NCBI RefSeq assembly: GCF_009834025.1
Contig: NZ_CP047156.1
Span: 1,922,001 to 1,986,000, forward strand
Length of the DNA: 64,000 bases
DNA from: Epidermidibacterium keratini
GTDB taxonomy: Bacteria > Actinomycetota > Actinomycetes > Mycobacteriales > Antricoccaceae
Reading direction: 5' to 3'
This document shows, piece after piece, positions 6,987-16,770 of the stretch (its first letter is position 1; each line of letters starts with the position of its first letter). Below the pieces are notes generated by a model. That model was not told the origin of the DNA. It searched no databases and saw only the letters and a list, made by a program, of their open reading frames with translations. A program made the translations under genes and the position numbers.

Positions 6987-9800
6987 CTAAGAGATGAACT
7001 GGACTTCTGACAGCGAGGCCTGGAAGGTGCCCTGCTGCTGGACCAGGCTGGTGATCCACACCAGCACGTAGCGGGCCGTCGTACCCTGGGCAATCGCGAT
7101 GTCGGTTGTCGTCTGCAGCGTGGCGTTGGCGACCGGTGAGTAGCCGTCCAGGTTCTCCGCCGGGCTCGCGGCGACCCGGATCTCGACGGTTGCGCCGGGG
7201 ATGGTGGTCTGAATCTTGACCTGCGAGAGCGTGCGGTCCGCGCCGAGGTCGTAGACGATGCCGACGCCGGGCTTGATGTTGCCGAAGTTGGCCGAGCCCT
7301 TGTACTGCAGCGTCGGCCACGCCGTGCCCGGCTGGCCATCGTAGGAGAGATTGATGCGGTCCGGGTTCTCCTGACCATCGCCCGGTGGCGGGTCGAAGAG
7401 CTCGGCGCCGGCAATCTGCAGAGCCTCGCCCGGGTTTGCTCCGCTGCCGGTCGCGGTGGCCGGCGCCGAGGAGGTGGTGCTGCTCGAGGCGCGCGACTGC
7501 TCCTCGGGACCAAACACCTTGCCGGCGAGTATGCCGGTGAACCAGCCCACCACGAGCGCGAGCGCCAGGCCCGCCGCGGTGATCCCCAGCAACGCCCACT
7601 TGCTGCGCGTCTTGGTCGAGCGCTTCTTGGCCACGTCGTCCTCGCCGGATGTCGGGTCCGGATTGCCGTCTTCGTCGTAGGCAAGCGCGGATGGCTGCTG
7701 ATCGGAGTACCAGTCAGGTGCGTCCCCGTTGTCCTCGCGCGGCTCGAGCACCGTGCGGTCGGGGTCGTAGGGATCGGGATCGGTAGGGCCTGCGTTGCGG
7801 CGATCTGTGTTGATGGTCTCGTCCGTGCGGTCGGGGTCGGCTGGCAGTTGGTGGCGTGCCCCTTTGCCACCGGGCGGAATCGGGACGGGCGCGTCCAGAT
7901 CGAGCGTCGCGGCGCCAAACTGGCCGCCGCCGTTGGCAGCGAGGGTGCCTGCCGCGCCGACCGGGGCGAGTGGAGCACTCGACGCATCAGGATACGGCCC
8001 GTCGGTGACCCGTGGCAGCGTGACCGTGGGCGCGTCGTCACCGAAGACTCCTGAACCCCCGAGTCGTACGCCGCCCCCGGCGTTATCAGGCCCGACCGGC
8101 GAGGTCGGCGTACTGCCGGTCGGCCCGCCGGGGGGAGGCCCGGACCGGCCGCCGGGAAGGCGGCGACGCACGGCAGCGAGCAGGCTGCGTATCTCACCGA
8201 TGCCCAGCAGGCTGCCCGCGCCGACGAAGCCCACGAGCCCAACGCCGCTGCACACCGCAAGGATCAGCGCGATCTGCCATTTTGCGAGCTCAAGGAGCGT
8301 GAAGCCGGTGAGCCCGTCCTGGCTCCACGCGGCACCGCCGACAAAGAGGCTCTGCAGCCCGAGGTAGACCGGCAGCATCAGCAGCAGGCCGGCGAGGGCG
8401 GCGGCCAGCATGCGCAGCAGGTCACCGACGACAGCGCGGGTGCCCAACGAGCCGAGTCGCCGCCGCAGCACAATCTCGCCGACGACCGCGCCGACGGTGA
8501 AGGCGACGCTGTTGGCGATCGCCAGTCCCAGGACGATCTGCGTGGTGGGCAGGGCAAACGAGGCGATGCTCAGCACGATGCGCACCAGCACGATGCCGAC
8601 CATGATCAGCGCCGGGGTCTTGGCGTCCTTGGTCGCAAAGAAGACGCGCAGCTGCAGCAGGCTGACGGCGTACGGCAGCAACCCGAACGACGACGCGGCC
8701 AGGATCAGACCGGTCTGGCGGGCCGCGAGCCCGCTGAAGTTCCCGGCGTCGAAGAACAGCACGGTCAGCGGTACGGCGAGGAGCCAGAACGCCACCGTCA
8801 CCGGGATCATCCCGAGCCCGGTCAGACGGGTGCCGTCGGCCAGGAAGCGCTTGACCCCTGGCCAGTCGCCATCGCGCGCGGCCCGCGACATCTTGGGCAT
8901 CAGCGCGGTCAGCAGCGAGACGCCGAGGATGCCGTAGGGCAGCTGGAACAGCAAGGATGCGTACGCCCACTGGGTGAGCTGGCCGGCGTGGTAGTCCGAG
9001 GCGGCGTTAGCGACGCGCGCGGCGACGATGTAGCCGACCTGCCCGATCAGCACGTAGCCGATGACCCAGCCGGCGAGGCTCTTGAGCTCACCGAGCCCAA
9101 CGCCGCGAACGTCGAAGCGCCACTTCCACCGGAAGCCCACCTTGCGCCAGCTCGGGATGAGCACGAGCGCCTGAACGACGATGCCGAGCGTCGTACCGAT
9201 ACAGAGGATCACGACGTCGGTGGTGCTAAAAGTCGAGCCACTCTTGCGCATCGCGATCATCGCGCCAGCGACCACGATGACCACGACGTTGTTGAGCACC
9301 GGTGCCCACGCCGGGGCCTGGTAGGACTCGCGGGTGTTGAGTACGGCGCCGGCCAGCGCCCCGATGCCGTAGAAGATCATCTGCGGCAGCAGCAGCATCG
9401 TCATCAGCGTCGCGGTGTCGTGGTGGGGCTTATCGGGCCCGATGTTCATCGCCGTCACCAGCAGCCCAGAGGTCGCGATGCCGAGCACTGTGGCGATTGT
9501 GAGACCGGTCACCGCGAGGGTAAACAGCCGTTGTGGGTAGGCGTTGGGGTCGCCGCCGCGCTCTTCGGCGTCTTTCTCGGCGCGCACCAGAAGGGGCACG
9601 ATCACCGAGGTGAGTACGCCGCCAAGCAGCAGCTCGAAGACCATGTTGGGCAGCGTGTTGGCCACGTTGTAGGCGTCGTTGACCAGGGTGCTGCCCAGCA
9701 GTGCGGCCAGCGCGAGGGTGCGCGCGAAGCCGGTGATGCGCGACATCAGCGTGCCGATTGCTACCTGGCCCGCAGAGCGCAGCAGTCCGCCTTGGCTCAT
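6987..9800 (-). CDS. murJ: Lipid II flippase MurJ (MviN) with long C-terminal extension
   Basis: The first 520 or so residues are the multi-helix MOP-superfamily core of MurJ, which moves lipid II across the membrane. The remainder is unusual: a Pro/Gly/Asp-rich disordered linker of about 200 residues, a single transmembrane helix (WALLGITAAGLALALVVGWF) and an extracytoplasmic beta-rich domain of about 150 residues that resembles a discoidin/galactose-binding fold. The mycobacterial orthologue (Rv3910) also has an intracellular pseudokinase domain between the flippase and the last helix; I see no such domain here. The start at 9800 overlaps the stop of the DUF6049 gene by 4 bp, so the genes are translationally coupled. 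Confidence 0.93.
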   Translation of the reverse strand: MSQGGLLRSAGQVAIGTLMSRITGFARTLALAALLGSTLVNDAYNVANTLPNMVFELLLGGVLTSVIVPLLVRAEKDAEERGGDPNAYPQRLFTLAVTGLTIATVLGIATSGLLVTAMNIGPDKPHHDTATLMTMLLLPQMIFYGIGALAGAVLNTRESYQAPAWAPVLNNVVVIVVAGAMIAMRKSGSTFSTTDVVILCIGTTLGIVVQALVLIPSWRKVGFRWKWRFDVRGVGLGELKSLAGWVIGYVLIGQVGYIVAARVANAASDYHAGQLTQWAYASLLFQLPYGILGVSLLTALMPKMSRAARDGDWPGVKRFLADGTRLTGLGMIPVTVAFWLLAVPLTVLFFDAGNFSGLAARQTGLILAASSFGLLPYAVSLLQLRVFFATKDAKTPALIMVGIVLVRIVLSIASFALPTTQIVLGLAIANSVAFTVGAVVGEIVLRRRLGSLGTRAVVGDLLRMLAAALAGLLLMLPVYLGLQSLFVGGAAWSQDGLTGFTLLELAKWQIALILAVCSGVGLVGFVGAGSLLGIGEIRSLLAAVRRRLPGGRSGPPPGGPTGSTPTSPVGPDNAGGGVRLGGSGVFGDDAPTVTLPRVTDGPYPDASSAPLAPVGAAGTLAANGGGQFGAATLDLDAPVPIPPGGKGARHQLPADPDRTDETINTDRRNAGPTDPDPYDPDRTVLEPREDNGDAPDWYSDQQPSALAYDEDGNPDPTSGEDDVAKKRSTKTRSKWALLGITAAGLALALVVGWFTGILAGKVFGPEEQSRASSSTTSSAPATATGSGANPGEALQIAGAELFDPPPGDGQENPDRINLSYDGQPGTAWPTLQYKGSANFGNIKPGVGIVYDLGADRTLSQVKIQTTIPGATVEIRVAASPAENLDGYSPVANATLQTTTDIAIAQGTTARYVLVWITSLVQQQGTFQASLSEVQFIS

Positions 9801-12088
9801 GCGCCGTCCTTCGGTGGACGGCTTCGGGGCTCGGCCGACGAGTCCGGCTCGTCGGCTGCATCGGCGTTGTCGGGCACCGGCTCGTCGAGCCAGCTGGTGC
9901 CGATCAGGTCGGGCTCAAGGCGCACCTCGTGCGGGGCGATATCGGTCGCGAGCAGGGCGCGCTGCTCGGTGCGGAACCGGTGCCGCTTGAAGGCGCGCCG
10001 GCCGATCAGCAGCAGCAGCATCACGAACGCCGCGCCAGTGACCGCGAGCGCGACGGTGCCGTAGGCCGAGCTGGTGACCCGGATCCGCACGTCCTCGCCG
10101 AGGGGAGCACCTTCGGGCGTGACGAGCTTGGCGACGACGCTGAAGGACCCGGACCTCTCGACGGTGGTGTTCAACTGGACGGTGGCCCGCTGGTTGGGCC
10201 CGATCTCTAGGGTGCCGCTGTCCTCAGCGCTCAGACCCCGCGAGCGGGCCTCGTCGAGGGTGATGCGGTAGCGGACGGTGACGCCGAGCGTGTTCTCGAT
10301 GGTGAACACCAGCGGTGCCTCGCTGGAGGACAACGTGTAGGTGCCGTTGCTGGGTGGGACGATGCGCACGGCGTTGCGGACGTTTTGCAGCTGCTGGTTG
10401 ATGCCGTTGACCACCGTGGCAAAGCGTTGCGGGTCGCCGCGCAGCGACGTACTCGCCGCCCCGTAGAGCGCTGCGGTGGGTTGGCCGATGACTTGGTCGA
10501 CCTCGTCGGCGGTGAAGACCGAGCTCAGGCTGGAGAGTTCGGCCATCACCGGTGGCAGCTCGTCGAGGGAGTTGGCCGGAAGCTCGTTTTGCGACAGCGA
10601 CGTCGGATACACCAGTGCGCCGCGGTCGACGGCCGGCGCGCTCGCGACCTCGTCGAGCCCGAGCGGGGCAATCCAGGGCGTGCTGCTGGTCAGCGCAAGC
10701 AGCGACTCGGCGTACTCCGGCTCCGGCGCCCATCGCCGGGGCGGGGTGAGTACGACGTTGCGGACGCGGGTCGGCGCCTCCTGCACGATCGTGAACAGCT
10801 CGGTGGTTAGCCGTTGCGTTGCTGCCACTGGACCCGCGGCGTACGCCTGGCCCTCTCCGATGATCCGGCTGAGCGCGGGATCGGCAACGAGGGCCGTCGC
10901 GCCGTCGGGCATCGGGCTGGCGGCCGACTCGGTCACCGAGTCCGGTGAGGAGAGATAGTCATCCTGCCCGTACGCCGCACCGCTGAGCACGAAGCGCGAG
11001 ACGCCGGCGACCTGGTCGGCGGCCGCGGCATCGGTGGTGATGACGCCGTTCTCGGGCCAATCCAAGTCATCGATCGTCGAGACGCCGAGCTCGGACTCCA
11101 CGATGCTGCTGCCGTAGTTGCGCGAACGCGAGACGAGCTCGCCGAGCCCGGCCCGCACCAGCGCCACCGTGTCCATGTCGCCGTAGGACGTCGTGGCCAC
11201 GGGGACCTTCGCGGCGAGATCGGTCAGCCTGGAGAGGTACGTTGCGGCGTCGGCCTGTCCCTTCCCTGGCAGCAGCGTGCCGTCGGGGCCACGGAAGGTG
11301 TAGCCATCGCGCATCGCCGCGAGGTCGGCGACCAGTGCCGGGTCGATCAGCAAGGTGAGCTTGGCCGCCGTGCCACCGTCCTCGGCTGCTTGCAGCAGGG
11401 TGTCGAGGCGCCCGCCATCGGAGATCTGCGCCGCGAGCTCGTCGTCGAGGAAGATCCCCGCAGTAGCCGACTGCCGCGGACGGTCGATCAGCGGCCAGAG
11501 CCACGCGGCCTGCACCTGTCCGGTGATCGCGTCGGCGTACGGCAGGTAGAAGGCGGCCTGACCGACCCGGCTGGCATCGCCGTTGATCTCGCCGTTGAGG
11601 TTGATCAGGATCGGGTAGGTGCCGCTGTCGGAGATGGCGAGCTCGGCAAAGCTCGCGGTGAGGGTGATCGTCTGCGCCCCACCCGGGGTCAGCGGATCGG
11701 GCAGGTCGGTCTCGGGGCCTGTCGCCCCGTCGTACGGCGGCTGTTTGGCATCGATCGCGCCGAGCGCAGCGCGTGAGTCGACGCGTCCGGCGCGCTGCAG
11801 CCGCACCCACAGGTCATCGATCGGCTGCTCGCCGGTGTTGGTGATGGTCGCGGTCACTGTGACGCCGGTCGGCGCGGCCTCGCCGGCGGTCGCGATCGTC
11901 GGCGCAATCGAGGTGATGGTGATCTTGACCGGCAGCGGATTCTTGCGGGCCGGCCCGGCCGTGGGGTCATCGACCGCCCCGGCCGGTGCGGCGAGGGTCA
12001 GGGTGAGCAACGCGACGATGAACGCGAGGAGCAAGCGGAGTGGCACCGGGGCGGCTCGGCGCCCGGTGGTGGCAGGTACGGCGTTCAC
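9797..12088 (-). CDS. DUF6049 family secreted, membrane-anchored protein (Rv3909-like)
   Basis: A 763-residue protein with an N-terminal signal peptide (hydrophobic [21 protein letters not shown] at about residues 18-38), a large extracytoplasmic region and one C-terminal transmembrane helix ([20 protein letters not shown]) followed by a basic cytoplasmic tail. Two Ig-like segments can be guessed at either end, at about residues 50-165 and 590-680. By position, between murJ and the NUDIX gene, it is the orthologue of mycobacterial Rv3909. It overlaps both neighbours by 4 bp (ATGA), which suggests obligate co-production with MurJ and a role in cell-wall assembly. The biochemical function is unknown. 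Confidence 0.85.
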   Translation of the reverse strand: MNAVPATTGRRAAPVPLRLLLAFIVALLTLTLAAPAGAVDDPTAGPARKNPLPVKITITSIAPTIATAGEAAPTGVTVTATITNTGEQPIDDLWVRLQRAGRVDSRAALGAIDAKQPPYDGATGPETDLPDPLTPGGAQTITLTASFAELAISDSGTYPILINLNGEINGDASRVGQAAFYLPYADAITGQVQAAWLWPLIDRPRQSATAGIFLDDELAAQISDGGRLDTLLQAAEDGGTAAKLTLLIDPALVADLAAMRDGYTFRGPDGTLLPGKGQADAATYLSRLTDLAAKVPVATTSYGDMDTVALVRAGLGELVSRSRNYGSSIVESELGVSTIDDLDWPENGVITTDAAAADQVAGVSRFVLSGAAYGQDDYLSSPDSVTESAASPMPDGATALVADPALSRIIGEGQAYAAGPVAATQRLTTELFTIVQEAPTRVRNVVLTPPRRWAPEPEYAESLLALTSSTPWIAPLGLDEVASAPAVDRGALVYPTSLSQNELPANSLDELPPVMAELSSLSSVFTADEVDQVIGQPTAALYGAASTSLRGDPQRFATVVNGINQQLQNVRNAVRIVPPSNGTYTLSSSEAPLVFTIENTLGVTVRYRITLDEARSRGLSAEDSGTLEIGPNQRATVQLNTTVERSGSFSVVAKLVTPEGAPLGEDVRIRVTSSAYGTVALAVTGAAFVMLLLLIGRRAFKRHRFRTEQRALLATDIAPHEVRLEPDLIGTSWLDEPVPDNADAADEPDSSAEPRSRPPKDGA

Positions 12089-12699
12089 GCGGTGTCAGCC
12101 AGCATCCGGATCGCGTCGGTGGCGATGCGCCGCTCGTCGGCGTACGCCAGCCGGTCAGCGAGCTGATCCAGGCGCACCCACTCGACCGCGACCACCTCGG
12201 CGTCGGCATCGCTGAGCTCGCCGCCGACCGCGTCCATCAAAAAGTGGGTGACGGTCTTGTGCACACGTTTGCCGTCCGCGACGAACCAGTAGTCGATCTG
12301 CCCGAGCGGGGCACGCACCCGACCGCGGATGCCGGTCTCCTCCTCGACCTCCCGCACGGCGGCCTGCGCCTCGGTCTCGCCGGCTTCGATGTGACCTTTG
12401 GGCAACGACCAGAGCAGCCGACCGCGGCGGTCGGTGCGCCCGATCAGGGCGGCGTACGCCGTGTCGGCGGCGCGCTCGATGACCAGCCCGCCGGCGGAGA
12501 ACTCCTCGCTGCGCGGCAGGTGCAGCCGACGGCGTTCGTGTCCGCGGGTGCGTTCGTGCTCAGGTACTTGGCGGCGTACGTCGATTGGGCTTGGTCGCCG
12601 TCCGGCAAACGGCACCTCAGCCCGCCGGGTCGCCCCCGACTCCTCCCCCGACGCGGCGTTGCAGCCACGCGACGACGGTGGCTGGGTCGAGTCGGTCAT
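12085..12699 (-). CDS. NUDIX hydrolase, MutT4 type
   Basis: The Nudix box GX5EX7REUXEEXGU is present as [20 protein letters not shown] followed by TGI, with SAGGLVI marking the beginning of the fold. Nudix enzymes hydrolyse nucleoside diphosphates linked to another group; the substrate cannot be read from the sequence. The first 65 or so residues are an Arg/Glu/Pro-rich tail with no recognisable fold, as in mycobacterial MutT4 (Rv3908), which sits at the same place. The ATG at 12699 is followed by the ATGA overlap with the DUF6049 gene. Confidence 0.9.
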   Translation of the reverse strand: MTDSTQPPSSRGCNAASGEESGATRRAEVPFAGRRPSPIDVRRQVPEHERTRGHERRRLHLPRSEEFSAGGLVIERAADTAYAALIGRTDRRGRLLWSLPKGHIEAGETEAQAAVREVEEETGIRGRVRAPLGQIDYWFVADGKRVHKTVTHFLMDAVGGELSDADAEVVAVEWVRLDQLADRLAYADERRIATDAIRMLADTA

Positions 12700-12860
12700 A
12701 TATCCACGTTAGCCGGGCCGAGTTGGAATGCCGAAAAACTCCGCGACCGAGTCGGTCACGCGCCGTCGAATTCACAGGTTCGAGTGCTCGTGAAGTTGTG
12801 TCAGGCCCGTTACCGCGCGGTGCCGGTGATTTCACACGACCCTTATGTAGCCTCGGCGGA

Positions 12861-13985
12861 ATGGGTGGCAAGACGGCGGTAGACCCTAGCGCGCGCTATG
12901 AGTGGATGGACCTCACGCGCGGTCTAGCGGTGTTGCTGGTGATCGTCTTTCACGCCAGCGCGATCCCGTGGATGCTCGGAGTGGAGTATCCCCCGGCGCT
13001 GCATTGGCTTGGCGCGGCCGCCACGCCGTACCGCATGCCGACGTTGCTGATGCTGTCCGGGGTCCTGCTGGTCAAGTCGCTGCAGAAGGGTTGGTGGCGC
13101 TACTACAGCGGGAAGCTGACGTATGTGTTCTGGCCCTTCGCGGTCTGGATGGTCATCTACTGGCTGGTGAACCGCGGCGGTTTGCCGATCGATGACCTCG
13201 CGTACTGGCTTGACGGCGGTTATCTGTGGTTTTTGCTCGTCATCGGCTGCGCGTACCTGATCGGGCCGATCGTTCGGTTGGTGGCTCCCTGGGGTGTCGC
13301 CGTGGCGATGGTCTTCGGCGCAATGCTCATCACGGAGCCGTTTGCCGAGCGATTCCTGTACTACGGGGCCTTCTTCTTCCTGGGCGCTCAGCTCGGACGC
13401 GATATGCAGTGGATGTCCTTGCTGACTCGGCGAGGCCGATGGCTGGCTGTCGGAATCGCGATCGGCTGGGCAGTGGCCGTCGCGAGCCTTCGGATCGCGA
13501 TGACCCACGAGCTGATCTACTTCGCGCTATCGGTTATCGGGGTCTTTGCGGTACTGCTGGGTGTTCAACGGATCGGCGACAACCCCATCGCCCGGTTCCT
13601 GCGCTGGATGGGGCGCAACTCCATCGTCTTCTACGTCGCGCACTTCCCGGTCATCCTTGTCGTCACCTACCGGCTCATGGACCGCGGGATCTACGACCCG
13701 TGGGTGATCGCGGGCGCGGGTTTTGTGATCGCCATGCTGCTCTCGATCGCACTGGTCCAGGTGCGGGATGTGGTGCCGTTCAACTGGCTGTTTGAGGCCC
13801 CGACGCCGTCGCGCTCGGATTGGGCGTTGGTGCGCGCGGCATTGCGCACCCCGCGCGAGCCATCGGTCGAATCGGACGATCGGGACGTCCGGCATACGCC
13901 TCGCCCGGCGCTGAGCGAGGCTGCCGAGGTGCCGACCGACACGCGCGCTGAGGGTTCATTAGTGCCGCAGCAGAAATCGGCCTAG
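12861..13985 (+). CDS. Acyltransferase 3 family membrane protein
   Basis: A 374-residue integral membrane protein with about ten hydrophobic segments. The N-terminal signature YEWMDLTRGLAVLLVIVFHA contains the family's RG and the catalytic-type His in VFHAS. Such proteins O-acylate surface sugars or lipids. The cytoplasmic C-terminal tail of about 60 residues is polar and probably disordered. The frame is open further upstream, but the ATG at 12861 starts directly before the conserved motif. A TAGCCT hexamer 7 bases before this ATG would fit a leaderless transcript, although this is only suggestive. The gene is inserted between the NUDIX gene and pcnA, which are adjacent in mycobacteria. Confidence 0.85.
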   Translation: MGGKTAVDPSARYEWMDLTRGLAVLLVIVFHASAIPWMLGVEYPPALHWLGAAATPYRMPTLLMLSGVLLVKSLQKGWWRYYSGKLTYVFWPFAVWMVIYWLVNRGGLPIDDLAYWLDGGYLWFLLVIGCAYLIGPIVRLVAPWGVAVAMVFGAMLITEPFAERFLYYGAFFFLGAQLGRDMQWMSLLTRRGRWLAVGIAIGWAVAVASLRIAMTHELIYFALSVIGVFAVLLGVQRIGDNPIARFLRWMGRNSIVFYVAHFPVILVVTYRLMDRGIYDPWVIAGAGFVIAMLLSIALVQVRDVVPFNWLFEAPTPSRSDWALVRAALRTPREPSVESDDRDVRHTPRPALSEAAEVPTDTRAEGSLVPQQKSA

Positions 13986-14058
13986 GACCCCGCGGCCGCG
14001 CGGTCCGCTGGCTCAGGTGGCACGGACCACGTCGCCTTGGGCAGTAGGCTTCTGCTCG

Positions 14059-15495
14059 ATGAAACCGCCTGAGGTCAGCGCCCAACTGCGCGCCGTACTC
14101 GACCCAATCACCGGCCCGCTCGCCACGCGCTTCGCCGAGGCCGGCCACGAGCTTGCCCTCGTCGGCGGTCCGGTCCGCGACGCCGTGCGCGGCACCTTAG
14201 ATCTCTCGGACGAGCACGACCTCGACATGACGACCTCAGCGCGGCCCGAGCAGGTGCTCGAGCTCATCGAGGGGTACGCCGACGCGGTATGGACGATCGG
14301 GATCGAGTTCGGGACCGTCGGGCTGATGCGCGAGGGCTTCCAGATCGAGATCACGACCTACCGGGCCGATCGCTACGACCGCATCTCGCGAAACCCGCAG
14401 GTTGCCTTCGGTGACTCGCTGCACGACGACCTCTCGCGGCGCGACTTCACCGTCAACGCGATGGCCGTCAGCCTGATCGATGGGCAGTTCCACGACCCGT
14501 ACGACGGGATCGGTGACCTGGAGCGCGGCGTACTGCGCACCCCCGGCTCGCCCGAGGAGTCGTTCGCCGACGACCCGCTGCGGATCTTCCGGCTGGTGCG
14601 CTTTGTCGCGCAGCTGGGGATGCAGATTGACCCGGCTACCGCGGCGGCAGCCGAGCAGATGGCCGGGGAGCTCTCTCGGATCACCCCCGAGCGGATCCAG
14701 GGCGAGCTGAGCAAGCTCATCCTCACCGCTGACCCACGGCCCGGGCTCGATGCGATGGTGCAGCTCGGCATCGCCGACGTCGTACTGCCGGAGCTGTCCG
14801 GGCTGCGCCTGGAGATCGACGAGCACCACCGGCACAAGGACGTCTATGCGCACTCGCTGACCGTGCTGAAGCAGGCGATCGACCTCGAGCCGCGGCTCGG
14901 TATGGATGGCCCGGATCTGGTGGTGCGCCTTGCCGCGCTGCTGCACGACATCGGCAAGCCGGCGACCCGCAAACACGAGGCCAACGGCGGGGTGAGCTTC
15001 CATCACCACGAGGTCGTCGGCGCCAAGCTGGTCCGCAAGCGGCTGCGCGCGCTGCGCTACCCCAAGTCGGTGATCGAGGACGTCGCCGCGCTGACGTTCC
15101 TACACCTGCGCTTCCACGGGTTCTCCGAGGGCCACTGGACCGACTCGGCGGTACGCCGCTATGTCACCGATGCCGGCCCGCTGCTGGAGCGGCTGCATGT
15201 GCTCGTGCGCTCGGACTCCACGACCCGCAACCGGCGTCGCGCACAGTGGCTGTCGCAGGCCTACGACGACCTGGAGGCTCGGATCGCCGCGCTGCAGGAG
15301 AAGGAGGACCTGCAGGCGGTGCGCCCGGACCTCGACGGCAACGCGATCATGCAGATCCTCGGGCTGAAGCCCGGTCCTGAGGTCGGCAAGGCGTGGAGCT
15401 ACCTCAAGGAGCTGCGCTTGGAACGTGGCCCGCTTGAGCACGACGAGGCGGTGGCCGAGCTCAAAACCTGGGCCGCCGAGAACCTTGATCGATGA
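14059..15495 (+). CDS. pcnA: CCA tRNA nucleotidyltransferase / poly(A) polymerase family
   Basis: This 478-residue enzyme adds or repairs the 3' CCA of tRNAs. The class II nucleotidyltransferase motif LVGGPVRD and HDLDMTT lies at the N-terminus, RRDFTVNAM follows at about 130-140, and an HD phosphohydrolase-type domain (HDIGKPATRKHE) lies near residue 310. The start at ATG 14059 was chosen over GTG 14017 because the family normally begins shortly before the LVGG motif. The stop codon TGA at 15493-15495 is contributed by a REP-like repeat that begins exactly there. Confidence 0.94.
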   Translation: MKPPEVSAQLRAVLDPITGPLATRFAEAGHELALVGGPVRDAVRGTLDLSDEHDLDMTTSARPEQVLELIEGYADAVWTIGIEFGTVGLMREGFQIEITTYRADRYDRISRNPQVAFGDSLHDDLSRRDFTVNAMAVSLIDGQFHDPYDGIGDLERGVLRTPGSPEESFADDPLRIFRLVRFVAQLGMQIDPATAAAAEQMAGELSRITPERIQGELSKLILTADPRPGLDAMVQLGIADVVLPELSGLRLEIDEHHRHKDVYAHSLTVLKQAIDLEPRLGMDGPDLVVRLAALLHDIGKPATRKHEANGGVSFHHHEVVGAKLVRKRLRALRYPKSVIEDVAALTFLHLRFHGFSEGHWTDSAVRRYVTDAGPLLERLHVLVRSDSTTRNRRRAQWLSQAYDDLEARIAALQEKEDLQAVRPDLDGNAIMQILGLKPGPEVGKAWSYLKELRLERGPLEHDEAVAELKTWAAENLDR

Positions 15496-15542
15496 TCTCG
15501 ACAACCGCGCGTCGCTAGCGCTCCTCGCTACTCGATCACCGA
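15493..15542 (-). repeat. REP-like palindromic element
   Basis: Inverted copy of the dispersed family, beginning TGATCTCGACAACCG and ending TACTCGATCACCGA. Its first three bases are the pcnA stop codon. Confidence 0.75.
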
Positions 15543-15562
15543 TATACGTGCGATCCCCTTCT

Positions 15563-15606
15563 GGTGGTCGAGCAGGCGCGAGGTACGAGCGCCGGTGGTC
15601 GAGACC
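15563..15606 (+). repeat. REP-like palindromic element
   Basis: Direct copy beginning GGTGGTCGAGCAGG and ending GGTGGTCGAGACC, 20 bp from the inverted copy at 15493-15542, so the two form an inverted pair between convergent genes. Confidence 0.75.
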
Positions 15607-15627
15607 TCGTGACCCGAGACCGGGACG

Positions 15628-16770
15628 CTAGCGGAGGTTGTGGTCGTCGAGCCAGCTGACGAGGGTGTCGGCTACGAACGCGACCTGCTCGGGCTGTCCT
15701 TCCAGGTAGTGCGTGCCACCCTCGACCGGCACGAGCTGCTTGTCGTCGTGCGGGATCGCGTCGTACATCAGCTGCGCGTAGCTCGGGAAGCACACCTGAT
15801 CGGCCGTCCCGTACATCACCAGCGACGGGACGCTGGTGTGCGCGAGCTGCCGCGGACCATGGCATCGAGATTCATCGATACTCCACTGGCTGAGCCACGA
15901 CCGCAGGCTGGTGTGATGCCCGAGGGTGGCCGGCAGCAGGTTTGCGACGGCCGGCGGGCCCCAGAGCGTGCCCGGCGTGCGGTCGGACGGATCCAGGCTC
16001 ATGTCGATGAACCGCGGGTCAGCAGCGGTGCCGTGTACGACGAACGGCATGTCCGGCGGGGCGTCCGGCGTACTCGCCAAGACGTCGAGCTGCTCGTGCA
16101 CCCACGCGGTGATCCGCCGGTTGCGCGCCAGCTGCGCGTCACGGTAGGACTTCAGCCAGCCCGCGTCGTACGGCGGGGTGCGGCCCTCGGCAAACAGGTC
16201 GAGTTCGGCATCGCGTGTCCACGGAGTGGTCTCGTCGATGATCGCCGGGTCGAGCCAGTCGGTGTAGACCATCGCGCGGCCGGGGTGCGCCATCAGGCTC
16301 ATGAACGCATCGGCTGGCGGCAGGTCGGCCTGCGTCAGATCCGGCGCATCACCGGCAGGCGTCGAGGTGATCGTCGGGTGCTCGGCCTGGCTTTGGTAGA
16401 GCGCGCTGAGCCCACCGCCGCCGGAGTTGCCGATCAGCACGACCCGCTCGTAGCCACGATCACGCAGGAACGAGATCGCCGCGCCGATGTCGAGCACGCA
16501 GTTCTCCATCAGCAGCGCGCTGTCGTTACCGAGGTAGCGCGTCGTCAGCCCGACCGCGTCGACGCCGCGAGCAGCGAGCGGCGCGAGCAGGTAATGGGCC
16601 ATGAAGTTCGAGGCCGGGTGTACGACGACAACGACGGTGCGCGACGGCGTCGCCGACCGGTGCAGCGTCGCCCAGATGCTGCCGGACATCCGAGCGATAC
16701 CGGAGTAGATGTCGATCTGCTTGCTTGCGGCCATCGGGATCCGCAACAGCTCCGGTTCAGTGGTGGTCAT
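15628..16770 (-). CDS. Alpha/beta hydrolase
   Basis: A 380-residue soluble hydrolase without signal peptide. The nucleophile elbow is GNSGGG with Ser116; an Asp in GTADQVCF and a His in GGTHYLEG near the C-terminus complete a plausible triad. The longer open frame running back to 17127 is rejected because it would overlap the dioxygenase gene almost completely; the ATG at 16770 has GGGAAA upstream and overlaps the dioxygenase stop by 4 bp. It is the last gene of a four-gene catabolic operon and probably cleaves an ester or ring-cleavage product; the substrate is unknown. Confidence 0.85.
   Translation of the reverse strand: MTTTEPELLRIPMAASKQIDIYSGIARMSGSIWATLHRSATPSRTVVVVVHPASNFMAHYLLAPLAARGVDAVGLTTRYLGNDSALLMENCVLDIGAAISFLRDRGYERVVLIGNSGGGGLSALYQSQAEHPTITSTPAGDAPDLTQADLPPADAFMSLMAHPGRAMVYTDWLDPAIIDETTPWTRDAELDLFAEGRTPPYDAGWLKSYRDAQLARNRRITAWVHEQLDVLASTPDAPPDMPFVVHGTAADPRFIDMSLDPSDRTPGTLWGPPAVANLLPATLGHHTSLRSWLSQWSIDESRCHGPRQLAHTSVPSLVMYGTADQVCFPSYAQLMYDAIPHDDKQLVPVEGGTHYLEGQPEQVAFVADTLVSWLDDHNLR

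Noticed and set aside
12700-12860. GGTTCGAGTGCT resembling a tRNA T-arm
   Set aside because: No matching acceptor stem, anticodon arm or D-arm could be folded around it.
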